64,000 nucleotides of DNA from Salinicoccus albus DSM 19776 (GCF_000385175.1 NZ_ARQJ01000027.1:100769-164768), one strand, 5' to 3'. Numbered from the stretch's first letter, positions 9,580-18,026 are shown. The notes: generated by a model not told the origin, from the letters alone. Made by a program: numbers and translations.

Positions 9580-10619
9580 GCGCTGTGCCAGTCTGCACTG
9601 GTAAATTTGAGGCTGGTGTTCATAAGCCCTTCAATGCTTGACTGAGTCAGCTCACCGCCTGAGAGCCATCTGCCAAAATCGAATGTATTCATTTGTGAAT
9701 TTTCACCGAGTTTGATGCCGGCGGTCAAGTTATTTTTATCGTAGAGAGATGTATGGATAGTGCCTGCCCAGCTCTTATAGTTATCGGCGAATAGTCCATA
9801 TCTTCTGTCTGTGAACATCTCAATGAGTTCATCTCTGTCCGGCGCAGAAATACTGTCCAATATATCAAGTCTTTCTTTCGAATCCACAAGGTACCTTCTG
9901 TTTTCCTGGTCAAGATTCTCATAGTGATTCGTACATATACTGGCTTCTCTGAATGCAATATCTCTGGCAGATGTTTCTGCGATAAAAGAGGTGTTATCCT
10001 TATCCTGGATGATATAACTGAATCCGCCGCGATGGGGGAGTTCTTTTAACAACTGCCTGGCATCATCTGTATTCCTGCAGAGTTCGAGGATAAATCGCCC
10101 GATGATGAAGCAGGTGAAGCCATCAAATGGTCTTTTCCGGTTCATGAAGTTATAGGCCATTATCAGTCCGTGTTCGTTCATGCCATCCATACGGCCGGTC
10201 ACTCTTGAAGCCGGACCGATGTGTGCATAGCCTGCATCCGGCTGAAACAGCTTATACATACCATCATATGTATTTGGATGATAGTCATAGTTTCTGATAA
10301 AGTGGCGGTCATCCAGATAGACACTGCATCCCGACGCTTTCGGAGATACTCTGTAATGGGCGAAATTTAAAAGGATTTCTCTATCATTAATTTTTAATTC
10401 ATCCTGTATCCCTGTCAATTCTTCCCATATATGCGGTGCAAACTGTTTATATAAACCTTTTGTTTCTTCATAGCTGAGATCAAATTTCGGCCGCCGTTTG
10501 ATCCATTCAAAATTTCTGTTATTCATATACATGGTTTCGTTCAGCCATTCTGCCTGTCTGACACCATAGTCGTAATGGCTGCCCCTGAACGGCTGGATAC
10601 GCATCGTTATGTTTTGCAT
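9567..10619 (-). CDS. C45-type acyltransferase/peptidase-like Ntn hydrolase
   Basis: A 350-residue protein resembling the C45 family (acyl-CoA:6-aminopenicillanate acyltransferase-like), a branch of N-terminal nucleophile hydrolases. The candidate nucleophile is the Cys in KASGCSVYLDDR (near residue 97). Supporting pieces are FIRNYDYHP, GRMDGMNEHGLIMAYNF and the aromatic-rich middle. In processed family members the Cys becomes the new N-terminus; here it is preceded by about 95 residues. The physiological substrate (amide, peptide or acyl-amino acid) is unknown. It faces the Bce operon and is divergent from the phosphoesterase gene. A GAGGAG site lies about 12 bases before the start, a long gap, so ATG M6 could be the real start. 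Confidence 0.72.
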   Translation of the reverse strand: MQNITMRIQPFRGSHYDYGVRQAEWLNETMYMNNRNFEWIKRRPKFDLSYEETKGLYKQFAPHIWEELTGIQDELKINDREILLNFAHYRVSPKASGCSVYLDDRHFIRNYDYHPNTYDGMYKLFQPDAGYAHIGPASRVTGRMDGMNEHGLIMAYNFMNRKRPFDGFTCFIIGRFILELCRNTDDARQLLKELPHRGGFSYIIQDKDNTSFIAETSARDIAFREASICTNHYENLDQENRRYLVDSKERLDILDSISAPDRDELIEMFTDRRYGLFADNYKSWAGTIHTSLYDKNNLTAGIKLGENSQMNTFDFGRWLSGGELTQSSIEGLMNTSLKFTSADWHSAKNR

Positions 10620-10667
10620 TTTCTAAAACCGCTCCTCGTGGATAAAATTATTTGGCGGTGGAGATAT

Positions 10668-10679
10668 TGAACGCGTTCA
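10668..10679. promoter_or_regulatory. 12-bp palindrome in divergent intergenic region
   Basis: TGAACGCGTTCA is a perfect palindrome about 50 bases upstream of the C45 hydrolase start and inside a larger GGTG/CACC flanked segment. It could be a regulator site for either divergent gene, but there is no further support. Confidence 0.2.
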
Positions 10680-10853
10680 CCACCCACTTAGAAGTGTGCC
10701 GTGACCAATATATTTCTGTCAGTATATCTGCGCTGTATCTTTTCCATTGAATATTATCCATCCATTTTAACATGCTGGTTAAATTTTAGGTGATGTGCGC
10801 AATCTTTGGTAAAATGGTATTGTATAGTGATACCGAATCGACGGAGGGATTTT

Positions 10854-11579
10854 GTGGGCGTAAGAATAGCAGTCATTTCTGATATTCATGGCAACTATTA
10901 TGCACTGAGGGAGGTGCTGGAAGATATTTCTGCATCTGATACTGACCTGATCTGCTGCCTGGGTGACCTTATCTCCCTGGGACACCAGACCAACCAAGTA
11001 ATGGAGGCCATCAGCCAATTGAAGGCGGTTAAAATAATACGCGGCAATCATGACGATGCGGTAATCAATGCTTATAAAGATCACTCCGGGGAATCTCCAT
11101 GCGGGGAAGAGCATGCACATCATTTATATATATCAAAAAATATCCATGTGAAGTATATTCGTATGCTTGAAGAATTACCAGTGACAGTTGAGAGTGAGTT
11201 TTTCGGCCATAAAATATTGATGACGCACTATCATATGACAGAAAGCAGCCAATACCTTCCAATTGACTTTAACCCAACACTTGACAGCCTGCAGGATCTA
11301 TATGAAGACACTGACTATGATGCCGTATTATTTGGTCATGATCATACGGTTCAGCATTTTGAAGATAAGCGCAGAATATTTCTCAACCCGGGGGCCTTGG
11401 GTGTGACGACTGACGCATTTGCTCCGTATACCATTATGGATATAACGACCGACGGTTCGATTGAGCTGGAATTCAGAAAAGTGGCATATGACAGAGCGGC
11501 ATTTGTTCATGAACTGAAAAAAGAAAATCCACCGGCGCTTGACTTCATATTTAACGTACTGCTTAAAGAAAAGGGGTAA
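10854..11579 (+). CDS. Calcineurin-like metallophosphoesterase (YfcE/MJ0936-like)
   Basis: A 241-residue phosphoesterase with the metal-binding motifs in order: SDIHGN (near 9), GDLISLGH (near 39), RGNHDD (near 63), THYHM (near 124) and FGHDHT followed by LNPGALG. Such enzymes hydrolyse phosphodiesters or phosphomonoesters with two metal ions; the cellular substrate is unknown. GTG 10854 is chosen because GGAGGG lies just before it and the protein then starts directly at the first beta strand. The next gene begins six bases later, so the two are probably an operon. Confidence 0.85.
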   Translation: MGVRIAVISDIHGNYYALREVLEDISASDTDLICCLGDLISLGHQTNQVMEAISQLKAVKIIRGNHDDAVINAYKDHSGESPCGEEHAHHLYISKNIHVKYIRMLEELPVTVESEFFGHKILMTHYHMTESSQYLPIDFNPTLDSLQDLYEDTDYDAVLFGHDHTVQHFEDKRRIFLNPGALGVTTDAFAPYTIMDITTDGSIELEFRKVAYDRAAFVHELKKENPPALDFIFNVLLKEKG

Positions 11580-11584
11580 GGATA

Positions 11585-12070
11585 GTGGAAATTAGATCGA
11601 TAGTAATGAAAGATGTAGAAAATTTCACAAACCTGCTGGTTTCCGTGGACACTTATGGATTTGGCGGCGAAGCGGGGCGATCAATCTCAAGTACTGAAAA
11701 TCTATTGTCTGACGTGCTTCAGGATGCGAAAAAGCAAATACTCGTTGCGATTGATGAGGACCAGATCATTGGCTATCTTAGTTTGTTTGGAAACCATTCG
11801 GATATGACCGGACACAGGGCCCATGTTTCACTCGGGATCATCAAAGCAGTGGATCAGGACAAGGTTGGCAGAGATCTGCTGAATGCAGGGATCCAATGGG
11901 CTGGGGATAATGGCATCTACCGGCTGGAACTGTCATTGCCCGTATCTATCACCGGTTTGATAGAATTATACAAAAATCTCGGATTTCTTGTGGAAGGGGA
12001 GAGGATTGATTCGCTGTATATCAATGGAGAATATCAAAATGAACTCTATCTTTATCGGTTAATCAATTAA
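11585..12070 (+). CDS. GNAT-family N-acetyltransferase
   Basis: A 161-residue protein with the GNAT fold order: an N-terminal strand-helix, the central strand IIGYLSLFG, the acetyl-CoA region around VSLGIIKAVDQDKVGRDLL, and the C-terminal IELYKNLGFLVEGER typical of acetyltransferases that modify small amines or protein N-termini. The GTG start follows AAGGGG/AAGG and sits five bases after the phosphoesterase stop codon. Substrate unknown. Confidence 0.8.
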   Translation: MEIRSIVMKDVENFTNLLVSVDTYGFGGEAGRSISSTENLLSDVLQDAKKQILVAIDEDQIIGYLSLFGNHSDMTGHRAHVSLGIIKAVDQDKVGRDLLNAGIQWAGDNGIYRLELSLPVSITGLIELYKNLGFLVEGERIDSLYINGEYQNELYLYRLIN

Positions 12071-12072
12071 AC

Positions 12073-12109
12073 ATTATAAAAGACGCTGGATTTCAGCGTC
12101 TTTTATAAT
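12073..12109. terminator. Bidirectional terminator with 16-bp perfect stem
   Basis: ATTATAAAAGACGCTG pairs without mismatch with CAGCGTCTTTTATAAT around a GATTT loop. A-rich and T-rich flanks let it end both the GNAT gene and the convergent small gene, whose 3' end lies inside it. Confidence 0.9.
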
Positions 12110-12299
12110 GAATCATGAATTGTGTGAATGTTTCTGTATGCCCCGGATATATAAACTGGATAAATTTACGATTATTTCCGCCTGAAAATTCCTGATCTAT
12201 ATACATCGCCTTTACGCTTTCCAAACCCTTGTCATTACGGATGAATTTAAAATCCGTTTCATCGTTCGTGCTATCTTTAACCTTGACTATGATTGCCAT
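12093..12299 (-). CDS. Small unknown protein (68 aa)
   Basis: A 68-residue basic-to-neutral protein starting MAIIVKVKDS and ending in an aromatic-rich FTQFMIHYKRR tail. No known domain is recognised. The ATG at 12299 follows AGGGAG with nine bases between; a start six codons upstream is in frame but would place the ribosome site inside the gene. It is closed by the shared terminator, which supports it as a real gene. Confidence 0.5.
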   Translation of the reverse strand: MAIIVKVKDSTNDETDFKFIRNDKGLESVKAMYIDQEFSGGNNRKFIQFIYPGHTETFTQFMIHYKRR

Positions 12300-12394
12300 G
12301 CACACCAACTCCCTCATTTATAATATAACCACGAATGAACAGGAGTAAACATTACGGATTTATATAAAAAATATTAATTTTGGGAGTGATAAAG

Positions 12395-13033
12395 ATGAAT
12401 TTGAAATATTTGACCAGAAATGACTTGCCGGAGATCATGGCCCTCCAGCATGTGGTTTATAATATGCTTGAAGATAAAGAAGTTCTGCAGACATTAAATG
12501 AAGATGAATTTAAAGAGATTATTGACCAGGGGTTCATCGTTGGTATCTGCGATCAGCATACGCTTGTCGGAATACGGGCCATGTATATTCCCCCTGTGGA
12601 TTATGAGGAGCATCTGGCTGATGATGCTGAACTCACAGAGAAGGATAAAGTGATCTTTTCAGAAATCAGTTTCATCAATCCCAGCTACCGAGGCCGCCGG
12701 CTGCAGACAAAGATGGGGGAGGAACTGATTGGGGAGGTCAAAAAAGACGGGCGTTTCGATTATATACTGACAACGGTCATGCCATATAACCTGGCAAGTC
12801 TGAAGGACAAATTCAGACTTGGTTTTAAAATTGTGAAAACTTCATATAAATATAATGGGAAAAAGCGCCATATACTGCAGCTGAATCTGCAATCACCACT
12901 GGCTGTCACTGGGGGAGCAAAAAAAGTTCATTTTGCCAAAACCGATTGGATGCTCAAAAACAGTGAATATTATATCGGAGACAGCTTAGAGGACGATCAT
13001 ATACATTACTATGAAAGACAGAACCGCTGCTGA
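12395..13033 (+). CDS. GNAT-like acetyltransferase-fold protein
   Basis: A 212-residue protein. Residues 1-160 look like a GNAT domain: YLTRNDLPEIMALQH at the start, a strand FIVGICDQHTLVGIRAMY, and the acetyl-CoA-type loop INPSYRGRRLQTKMGEELI (about 95-113), followed by YNLASLKDKFRLGFKIVKTS. The last 50 residues are an extra segment of unknown role. ATG 12395 follows GGGAGTG. It is a stand-alone gene and its substrate is unknown. Confidence 0.7.
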   Translation: MNLKYLTRNDLPEIMALQHVVYNMLEDKEVLQTLNEDEFKEIIDQGFIVGICDQHTLVGIRAMYIPPVDYEEHLADDAELTEKDKVIFSEISFINPSYRGRRLQTKMGEELIGEVKKDGRFDYILTTVMPYNLASLKDKFRLGFKIVKTSYKYNGKKRHILQLNLQSPLAVTGGAKKVHFAKTDWMLKNSEYYIGDSLEDDHIHYYERQNRC

Positions 13034-13048
13034 AGCAGGCAGGAAAAG

Positions 13049-13129
13049 ATGAAGGCAGAACAGACAGTATATGATCTTAAAGACACAGATATTGCAGCGC
13101 GGGATGAAAATGAGGAATTCTATATATAA
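13049..13129 (+). CDS. Possible 26-aa acidic small protein
   Basis: A 26-codon frame (MKAEQTVYDLKDTDI... ending EEFYI) starts 15 bases after the upstream gene and has an AGGAAAAG ribosome-like site next to its ATG. It is strongly acidic with no hydrophobic segment. It may be a real small protein, a leader, or chance. Confidence 0.25.
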   Translation: MKAEQTVYDLKDTDIAARDENEEFYI

Positions 13130-13189
13130 ACAAAATATCATTGAATTGTTATAATTTAGATGTGAATAATAAATCAAGAGGTGAAGATG

Positions 13190-14092
13190 ATGGGACATGA
13201 GCATCATCATGACCATACCCATGGGGCGAATAAAAAAGCCTTTTTAATCAGCTTTATCCTGATTGCAGCATTTATGGTCATAGAAGCTATTGGGGGTATC
13301 CTGACCAACAGTCTGGCGCTTCTGGCAGATGCCGGGCATATGCTGAGTGATGCTGTGTCACTTGCTATTGCACTGACAGCGTTCAAATTCGGTGAAAAAA
13401 TGGCTGACTACAGCAAGACTTATGGCTATAAAAGGTTCGAGATACTTGCAGCAGTATTTAACGGCGTCACACTCCTGCTCATTTCCATTTTCATATTCTA
13501 TGAAGCGTTCCAGAGGTTTATGGCGCCGCCGGAAGTAGCATCAGCCGGTATGCTGATGATAGCTGTTGTCGGCCTGCTTGTGAATCTGGCTGTTGCCTGG
13601 ATATTGATGCGCGGGGACACAGAAGAGAATCTGAACTTAAAGGCGGCATTTCTGCATGTTATCGGTGATATGCTCGGTTCGATCGGTGCTATCATCGCCG
13701 CACTCTGTATTATGTTGTTTGGCTGGGGATTCATGGATCCGCTTGCCAGTGTAATCGTCGCAGTGCTGATACTTATCAGCGGATGGAGAGTGACCAGAGA
13801 AGCGCTCCATGTGCTGATGGAAGGTGTTCCGAAAAGTATAGATGTGCCGTATCTGGTTGATAAACTGACCCAAATATACAGGGTGGAAGATGTTCACCAC
13901 CTGCATGTATGGACGATTACAAGCGGACACAATGCGATGAGTCTGCATGCGGTGGTGCATGGAGATATGACTGTCCACGAATCGCAGAGAATTATCGCCG
14001 AGATTAAAAGTGAAATGGAGGAGGAAGGTATCAACCATGTGACTGTCCAAGTGGAATGTAAGCATCACGGTCATGACAATAATATTATTTGA
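13190..14092 (+). CDS. czcD: CzcD-type cation diffusion facilitator (Zn/Co exporter)
   Basis: A 300-residue CDF transporter. It begins with a His-rich segment GHEHHHDHTHG, has six membrane helices with the metal-site pattern HxxxD in LLADAGHMLSDAVSL (helix 2) and HVIGDMLGSIGAI (helix 5), and a cytoplasmic C-terminal domain from about 210 with VHHLHVWTITSG. It exports Zn2+, Co2+ or similar ions by proton exchange. I chose ATG 13190 because AGAGGTG is six bases upstream; ATG 13187 is too close. No ArsR/CzrA regulator gene is adjacent. The next gene follows by 13 bases. Confidence 0.88.
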   Translation: MGHEHHHDHTHGANKKAFLISFILIAAFMVIEAIGGILTNSLALLADAGHMLSDAVSLAIALTAFKFGEKMADYSKTYGYKRFEILAAVFNGVTLLLISIFIFYEAFQRFMAPPEVASAGMLMIAVVGLLVNLAVAWILMRGDTEENLNLKAAFLHVIGDMLGSIGAIIAALCIMLFGWGFMDPLASVIVAVLILISGWRVTREALHVLMEGVPKSIDVPYLVDKLTQIYRVEDVHHLHVWTITSGHNAMSLHAVVHGDMTVHESQRIIAEIKSEMEEEGINHVTVQVECKHHGHDNNII

Positions 14093-14105
14093 GGAGGCTG
14101 AAAAA

Positions 14106-14366
14106 ATGGCGGATAGACAAGCGGCTCTGGAGCAAAGGATGGCGGAAGATGAAGCATTCAAAGCGTTTGTGCATATACTGGAAGCATACATTGATGAACA
14201 GATTGCTGATCTTGAATTTGTTGAGGGCGATGCGATCAGAAGTAAACCTGAGGATGGAGCGATGATTGAAGTATTCAGGCACTTAAAAAATGAACATTTC
14301 AAGGATGCCGGTCTGGTGGAGGATTTATATGAAGTATACAAGCGTAACCAAGAGCGGTCTGAATGA
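14106..14366 (+). CDS. Small acidic helical protein, unknown
   Basis: An 86-residue protein, acidic and predicted helical, starting MADRQAALEQRMAEDEAF. No recognised domain. GAGGAGG lies eight bases upstream of ATG 14106, supporting this start, and the gene is in the same direction as and close behind the CDF exporter. A short CGGTC/GACCG hairpin with a weak T-tract overlaps its stop codon (14355-14369). Confidence 0.6.
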   Translation: MADRQAALEQRMAEDEAFKAFVHILEAYIDEQIADLEFVEGDAIRSKPEDGAMIEVFRHLKNEHFKDAGLVEDLYEVYKRNQERSE

Positions 14367-14401
14367 CCGTTTGTGATTGCGTACCAGTCATCTTGGACAT
14401 A

Positions 14402-14442
14402 AAAAAACTATGAGATCATATTTTATGATCTCATAGTTTTTT
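14402..14442. terminator. Strong bidirectional terminator (rpsD end)
   Basis: An 18-bp perfect stem (AAAAAACTATGAGATCAT with its complement) around a five-base loop. The A-run and T-run make it work in both directions; it serves mainly rpsD on the minus strand. Confidence 0.92.
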
Positions 14443-14454
14443 AAAGTATCCAGA

Positions 14455-15057
14455 TTAACGTGAGTAGTACTCAACGATAAGCTGCTCGTTGATTTCCGCC
14501 GGCAGTTCGGAACGTTCCGGGCGGCGGACGTATACACCTTCAAAGTTATCTTCATCGAAAGAAAGATACTCAGGTACGAAGCTGCTGTATTCAACAGCTT
14601 CTTTAATGACATCAAGGTTACGTGATTTTTCACGAGTACCAATTGTTTGTCCAGGCGTAAGTGTGTAGGATGGGATATCCACACGTCCGCCATCCACTGT
14701 TATGTGCCCGTGATTTACGAGCTGGCGTGCCTGCCGGCGTGTTTTGGCAAGTCCAATCTGAAATACGACTGCATCCAGGCGGGAGGCGAGCATAATCATG
14801 AAGTTTTCGCCATGTACACCTTTCATTTTAGCAGATTTTTCGAAAGTTCTGAGGAACTGACGCTCTGTAATTCCATACATGTAACGCAGCTTTTGTTTTT
14901 CCTGGAGCTGCGTACCGTATTCCGACAGCTTCCTTCTTTGGGTCGGTCCGTGATCGCCCGGTGCGTATGGGCGACGGTTTAATTCCTTGCCAGTGCCAGT
15001 CAGGGAAACTCCGAGACGGCGGGATTTTTTCCAAATGGAACCTCTAAATGTAGCCAT
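14455..15057 (-). CDS. rpsD: 30S ribosomal protein S4
   Basis: A 200-residue S4 protein of normal length, starting [19 protein letters not shown]. The N-terminal S4 domain lacks the zinc-binding cysteines, i.e. the zinc-free form. The S4 RNA-binding domain (about 92-155) contains [21 protein letters not shown] and [19 protein letters not shown]. It nucleates 30S body assembly and in Bacillus represses its own synthesis by binding the mRNA leader. It stands alone, with its own promoter and about 180-base leader, and is preceded by a strong AAGGAGGAG ribosome site. Confidence 0.98.
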   Translation of the reverse strand: MATFRGSIWKKSRRLGVSLTGTGKELNRRPYAPGDHGPTQRRKLSEYGTQLQEKQKLRYMYGITERQFLRTFEKSAKMKGVHGENFMIMLASRLDAVVFQIGLAKTRRQARQLVNHGHITVDGGRVDIPSYTLTPGQTIGTREKSRNLDVIKEAVEYSSFVPEYLSFDEDNFEGVYVRRPERSELPAEINEQLIVEYYSR

Positions 15058-15238
15058 TAAGACTCCTCCTTATTTTGTTTAGTTTATGCAACAAACATCA
15101 TAAGGGTAATAATCACTTATATGGGCATGCGATTTAAAGTACCTTCGCCTAATAGCATCAGTTACGCAGCACACCACAGCGGGAACCGCATACTTGCACA
15201 TAATGATTATCCGCTACTTAATCCGTTCATTAACACAA
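15058..15238 (-). promoter_or_regulatory. rpsD 5' leader (candidate S4 autoregulatory element)
   Basis: Between the predicted transcription start (about 15238) and the rpsD ribosome site there are about 180 untranslated bases, far longer than needed. Bacillus rpsD leaders of similar size bind S4 and repress translation. The segment is rich in short inverted repeats, but I did not fold it fully. Confidence 0.6.
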
Positions 15239-15244
15239 TAACTA

Positions 15245-15273
15245 ATTGTACCTGAGTGGCTTGTATAAGTCAA
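15245..15273 (-). promoter_or_regulatory. rpsD sigma-A promoter
   Basis: Reading the minus strand: TTGACT (-35, 15268-15273), 17 bases, TACAAT (-10, 15245-15250). It is a near-consensus vegetative promoter lying just before the next gene's 3' end. Confidence 0.8.
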
Positions 15274-15282
15274 CGTTTTGTG

Positions 15283-15753
15283 TCAAATGTGCGTTTTAAG
15301 AATTTCAATGAATGCCTGAAGCCCTTTGCGGTCTTCTTCTGTGAAGCGTTTGAACATGGGGGAATCAATATCAAGCACACCGACGGCCTCATCGCTTTTA
15401 TGAACGGGCAGGACGAGTTCAGATTTGCTGTTCGCATCACATGTGATATGACCCGGGAATTCGTTAACATCATCTACGATAAGGATGTCTCCCCCCCTGA
15501 ACGCTGTACCGCATACGCCTTTGCCATTTTGTATGCGAACGCACGCAGGCAGTCCCTGAAATGGACCCAGGACAAGTTCATCTGTCTTTTCCTGATAGAG
15601 ATAGAAACCCACCCAGTTCACATCCTCTAAGAATTGATTCAAAAGGGCCGCTGCATTGGCCAGAATAGCGATGCGATCTGTCTCGTCTTCCACCAGCCCT
15701 TCCAGCATCCGGTTCAGTTGATCATAATTTTTGATTGTTGCGGCTGTGTCCAT
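15283..15753 (-). CDS. msrC: Free methionine-(R)-sulfoxide reductase (GAF domain)
   Basis: A 156-residue single GAF-domain protein matching fRMsr/YtsP, which reduces free methionine-R-sulfoxide. The three conserved cysteines are seen in PACVRI (near 90), GKGVCGTAF (near 100) and GHITCDANSKSEL (near 124), with VNWVGFYLY and GVLDIDSPMF as further family marks. GGGAAGG precedes the ATG. It is the neighbour of rpsD in Staphylococcus and Bacillus as well. It may be transcribed with rpsD by read-through. Confidence 0.92.
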   Translation of the reverse strand: MDTAATIKNYDQLNRMLEGLVEDETDRIAILANAAALLNQFLEDVNWVGFYLYQEKTDELVLGPFQGLPACVRIQNGKGVCGTAFRGGDILIVDDVNEFPGHITCDANSKSELVLPVHKSDEAVGVLDIDSPMFKRFTEEDRKGLQAFIEILKTHI

Positions 15754-15910
15754 GGAATCACCTTCCCTTTATAAATATTATTAAATTATACAACGGTTTG
15801 AACTCTGATTCAATCTTTTATTAATAAACAAAACAGATCATTAGTGCTGCTTAAAATCTGATTCATTTACATTTAAGCAGAAAATTATAGGGGAATTCCA
15901 AAATGGTAAT

Positions 15911-15935
15911 GTTTTTTAAAATATACAACGGGTAT
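15911..15935 (+). promoter_or_regulatory. Sigma-B-like promoter of aldehyde dehydrogenase
   Basis: GTTTTT (15911-15916), 13 bases, GGGTAT (15930-15935) closely fits the general stress sigma-B pattern GTTT(A/T)(A/T)-N12-15-GGG(A/T)A(A/T). It is 70 bases before the start codon of the aldehyde dehydrogenase. Confidence 0.6.
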
Positions 15936-16005
15936 ATTTAAAAGCAAGCTGATTTAAAACTGTTTTGTGACGCTGGATATATAAATTTTTCAAAAGGAGA
16001 TCTTT

Positions 16006-17415
16006 ATGAAAGAGTATCAAATTTACTACGATGGCAAGTGGCAGAACTCCGATTCCAATGAATTTAGTGAAGTAGAGAATCCTGCAACAAAAGAAGTCAT
16101 CGCAAAAGTCCCTAAAGGCAACCATAACGATGTAGATAAAGCAGTGGAAGCTGCCAAAAATGCTTTCCCGAAATGGAACAAAACTTCTCCGGAAGAAAGA
16201 GCAGAATACGTCCAGAAAATATTTGAAGGTATAGAAGCGAAGAAACAGGAACTTGCTGATATGATGGTCAGCGAATTAGGTAACTCCCAAACGTTTTCTG
16301 AAGAAGGACAAGTGCCTTTATCATTGAAAGAAATGTCAGCTGCTTTAGAAGAAATAAAGAAATTTGATTTTGAAGAAGAGCTGGATGATGGTACTGTCAT
16401 TTATAAAGAAGGGTTTGGCGTAGTCGCTTGTATCACCCCTTGGAATTACCCGTTAAACCAAATTCAGAGAAAGATGACACCGGCGCTCTTAGCTGGTAAC
16501 ACATTAGTCATTAAACCTGCGAGTCTGACACCGCTTACTGCAATGATGCTGACTGAAATTGCAGACGAAGCCGGACTGCCGGATGGTGTATTTAATATCG
16601 TTACCGGGGGAGGCAGTGACTTAGGTAATTATTTGACCAAACATGAAGATGTCTCCGTTGTATCATTCACCGGTTCTACTTCAGTCGGCAGCGGTATGTA
16701 TGAAAATGCGGGAACGAATATTAAAAAATTGGTCCTTGAATTAGGCGGTAAATCACCATTAGTATATTTGAAAGACGGCGACCTTGATCAGGCGATTGAC
16801 CAGGCAGCGAAGACGGTGATCAATAATCAGGGACAAAGCTGTACCGCATTGACACGGCTTTTAGTTCCAAGCAGCCAGTTGGATGAGGTTAACGAGAAGA
16901 TTAAAGAATACTACAAAGATGTGAAAATTGGAGATCCGGCAGATTATGACACGGATATTGGCCCAATCGTCTCTGAGAGTCAGATGAAATCCATTCTCAG
17001 TTTTATTCAAAAAGGTAAAGATGAAGGTGCAGAGTTACTCCTGGGCGGTAATCAAGTGGATCGGACAGGTTATTATATTGAACCGACAGTCTTTACGAAT
17101 GTAAAAAATGATATGACGATTGCCCGCGAAGAAATCTTCGGGCCTGTATTATCAGTGATTCCTTATGACAGTGAGGAAGAAGCAATTGAAATAGCAAATG
17201 ATTCAGCTTATGGTCTCTCAGGTGCAGTCACAGGACCGGATTTTAACCATGCACTGGCAGTCGGTAAACAGCTCCGCACAGGTAATGTGTTTATTAATGG
17301 AGGAAAACGTTCACCGAAGGCGCCATTCGGCGGTTATAAAGAATCTGGAATTGGACGTGAAAACGGCTTATATGGTGTAGAAGATTACCTCGAAGTTAAA
17401 GCGTTGTTCACTTAA
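16006..17415 (+). CDS. NAD(P)-dependent aldehyde dehydrogenase
   Basis: A 469-residue enzyme of the ALDH superfamily that oxidises aldehydes to acids. Motifs in order: VACITPWNYPLNQ (cofactor pocket, about 141), FTGSTSVGSGMY (about 223), catalytic Glu in LELGGKSP (about 246), catalytic Cys in NNQGQSCTALTR (near 280), and EEIFGPVLSVIPY (about 377). Strong AAAAGGAG ribosome site. Codon use looks somewhat more A/T-rich than its neighbours. It stands alone between a sigma-B-like promoter and a terminator, suggesting a role in general stress or osmotic/aldehyde detoxification. The exact substrate is unknown. Confidence 0.9.
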   Translation: MKEYQIYYDGKWQNSDSNEFSEVENPATKEVIAKVPKGNHNDVDKAVEAAKNAFPKWNKTSPEERAEYVQKIFEGIEAKKQELADMMVSELGNSQTFSEEGQVPLSLKEMSAALEEIKKFDFEEELDDGTVIYKEGFGVVACITPWNYPLNQIQRKMTPALLAGNTLVIKPASLTPLTAMMLTEIADEAGLPDGVFNIVTGGGSDLGNYLTKHEDVSVVSFTGSTSVGSGMYENAGTNIKKLVLELGGKSPLVYLKDGDLDQAIDQAAKTVINNQGQSCTALTRLLVPSSQLDEVNEKIKEYYKDVKIGDPADYDTDIGPIVSESQMKSILSFIQKGKDEGAELLLGGNQVDRTGYYIEPTVFTNVKNDMTIAREEIFGPVLSVIPYDSEEEAIEIANDSAYGLSGAVTGPDFNHALAVGKQLRTGNVFINGGKRSPKAPFGGYKESGIGRENGLYGVEDYLEVKALFT

Positions 17416-17450
17416 CGTTAAGCGTAGAAAACTGGAAACGTTATAAATAT

Positions 17451-17491
17451 AAAGCCCGCGTCTCGATGAAATTGAGATGCCAGGGCTTTTC
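17451..17491 (+). terminator. Terminator of aldehyde dehydrogenase gene
   Basis: AAAGCCC/GGGCTTT with an inner TCTC/GAGA pair, followed by TTTTCTTG. It is imperfect but well placed 35 bases after the stop codon. The 17492-17669 gap that follows holds only a weak sigma-B-like pair, GTTTCT-N14-GGGAAG (17607-17632). Confidence 0.7.
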
Positions 17492-17669
17492 TTGTACCTT
17501 TAAACCCTGACTTGGCCGGAGGGGTAAAATAATTTTTCATAGATGACGGGCAGACTTTTGAAAATCATTTAAATGTTACGCTAGCTCAGGCACATGTATA
17601 TTGTGTGTTTCTATCCATCCAAAAAAGGGAAGTTAAAAAAACCAGGAAAATTTCCGAGGAGGGACAATA

Positions 17670-18026
17670 ATGATTAAAATAAATGAGAGTGACTATCCAA
17701 ATATTGTATCTTTGGAGGTGGACGGTAATTTAACAAAAGAGGATGCAGAAAAAGCGGATGGGTTTATCAAAGAACATTATGGAGAAGACGCGTCCGTGAA
17801 TGCATTAATCTATGTAAAAAATATTGAAGGTGCGAGTCCGGGCGGTATCTTAAAGGGTGCAGTCATGGATATAAAGCACTGGAATCAATATGGGAAGTTC
17901 GCAGTGGTTACTGATACCGCATGGATTGAAGAGGGAGTGAAATTCGCGGACATTGCGCCGGGGATTGAAATGAAACAATTTGATAAGGATCAGGTTGATC
18001 AGGCATTGGAATGGCTGCAGCGATAA
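17670..18026 (+). CDS. SpoIIAA-like (STAS-like) domain protein
   Basis: A 118-residue single-domain protein of the SpoIIAA-like family (the type also called DUF3478): strands IVSLEVDGNLTKEDA and ALIYVKNIEGASPGG, the helix AVMDIKHWNQYGKFAVVTDTAWIE region, and the C-terminal QVDQALEWLQR. These cytosolic proteins have a STAS-like fold and are often stress-linked, but no phosphorylatable Ser of the anti-anti-sigma type can be identified with confidence. A GAGGAGGGAC ribosome site is near the start. It is monocistronic. Confidence 0.75.
   Translation: MIKINESDYPNIVSLEVDGNLTKEDAEKADGFIKEHYGEDASVNALIYVKNIEGASPGGILKGAVMDIKHWNQYGKFAVVTDTAWIEEGVKFADIAPGIEMKQFDKDQVDQALEWLQR

Noticed and set aside
10668..10679. 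GAACGCGTTC as a LexA (SOS) box
   Set aside because: Gram-positive LexA sites need GAAC-N4-GTTC; here the gap is two bases, and neither neighbour is a typical SOS gene.
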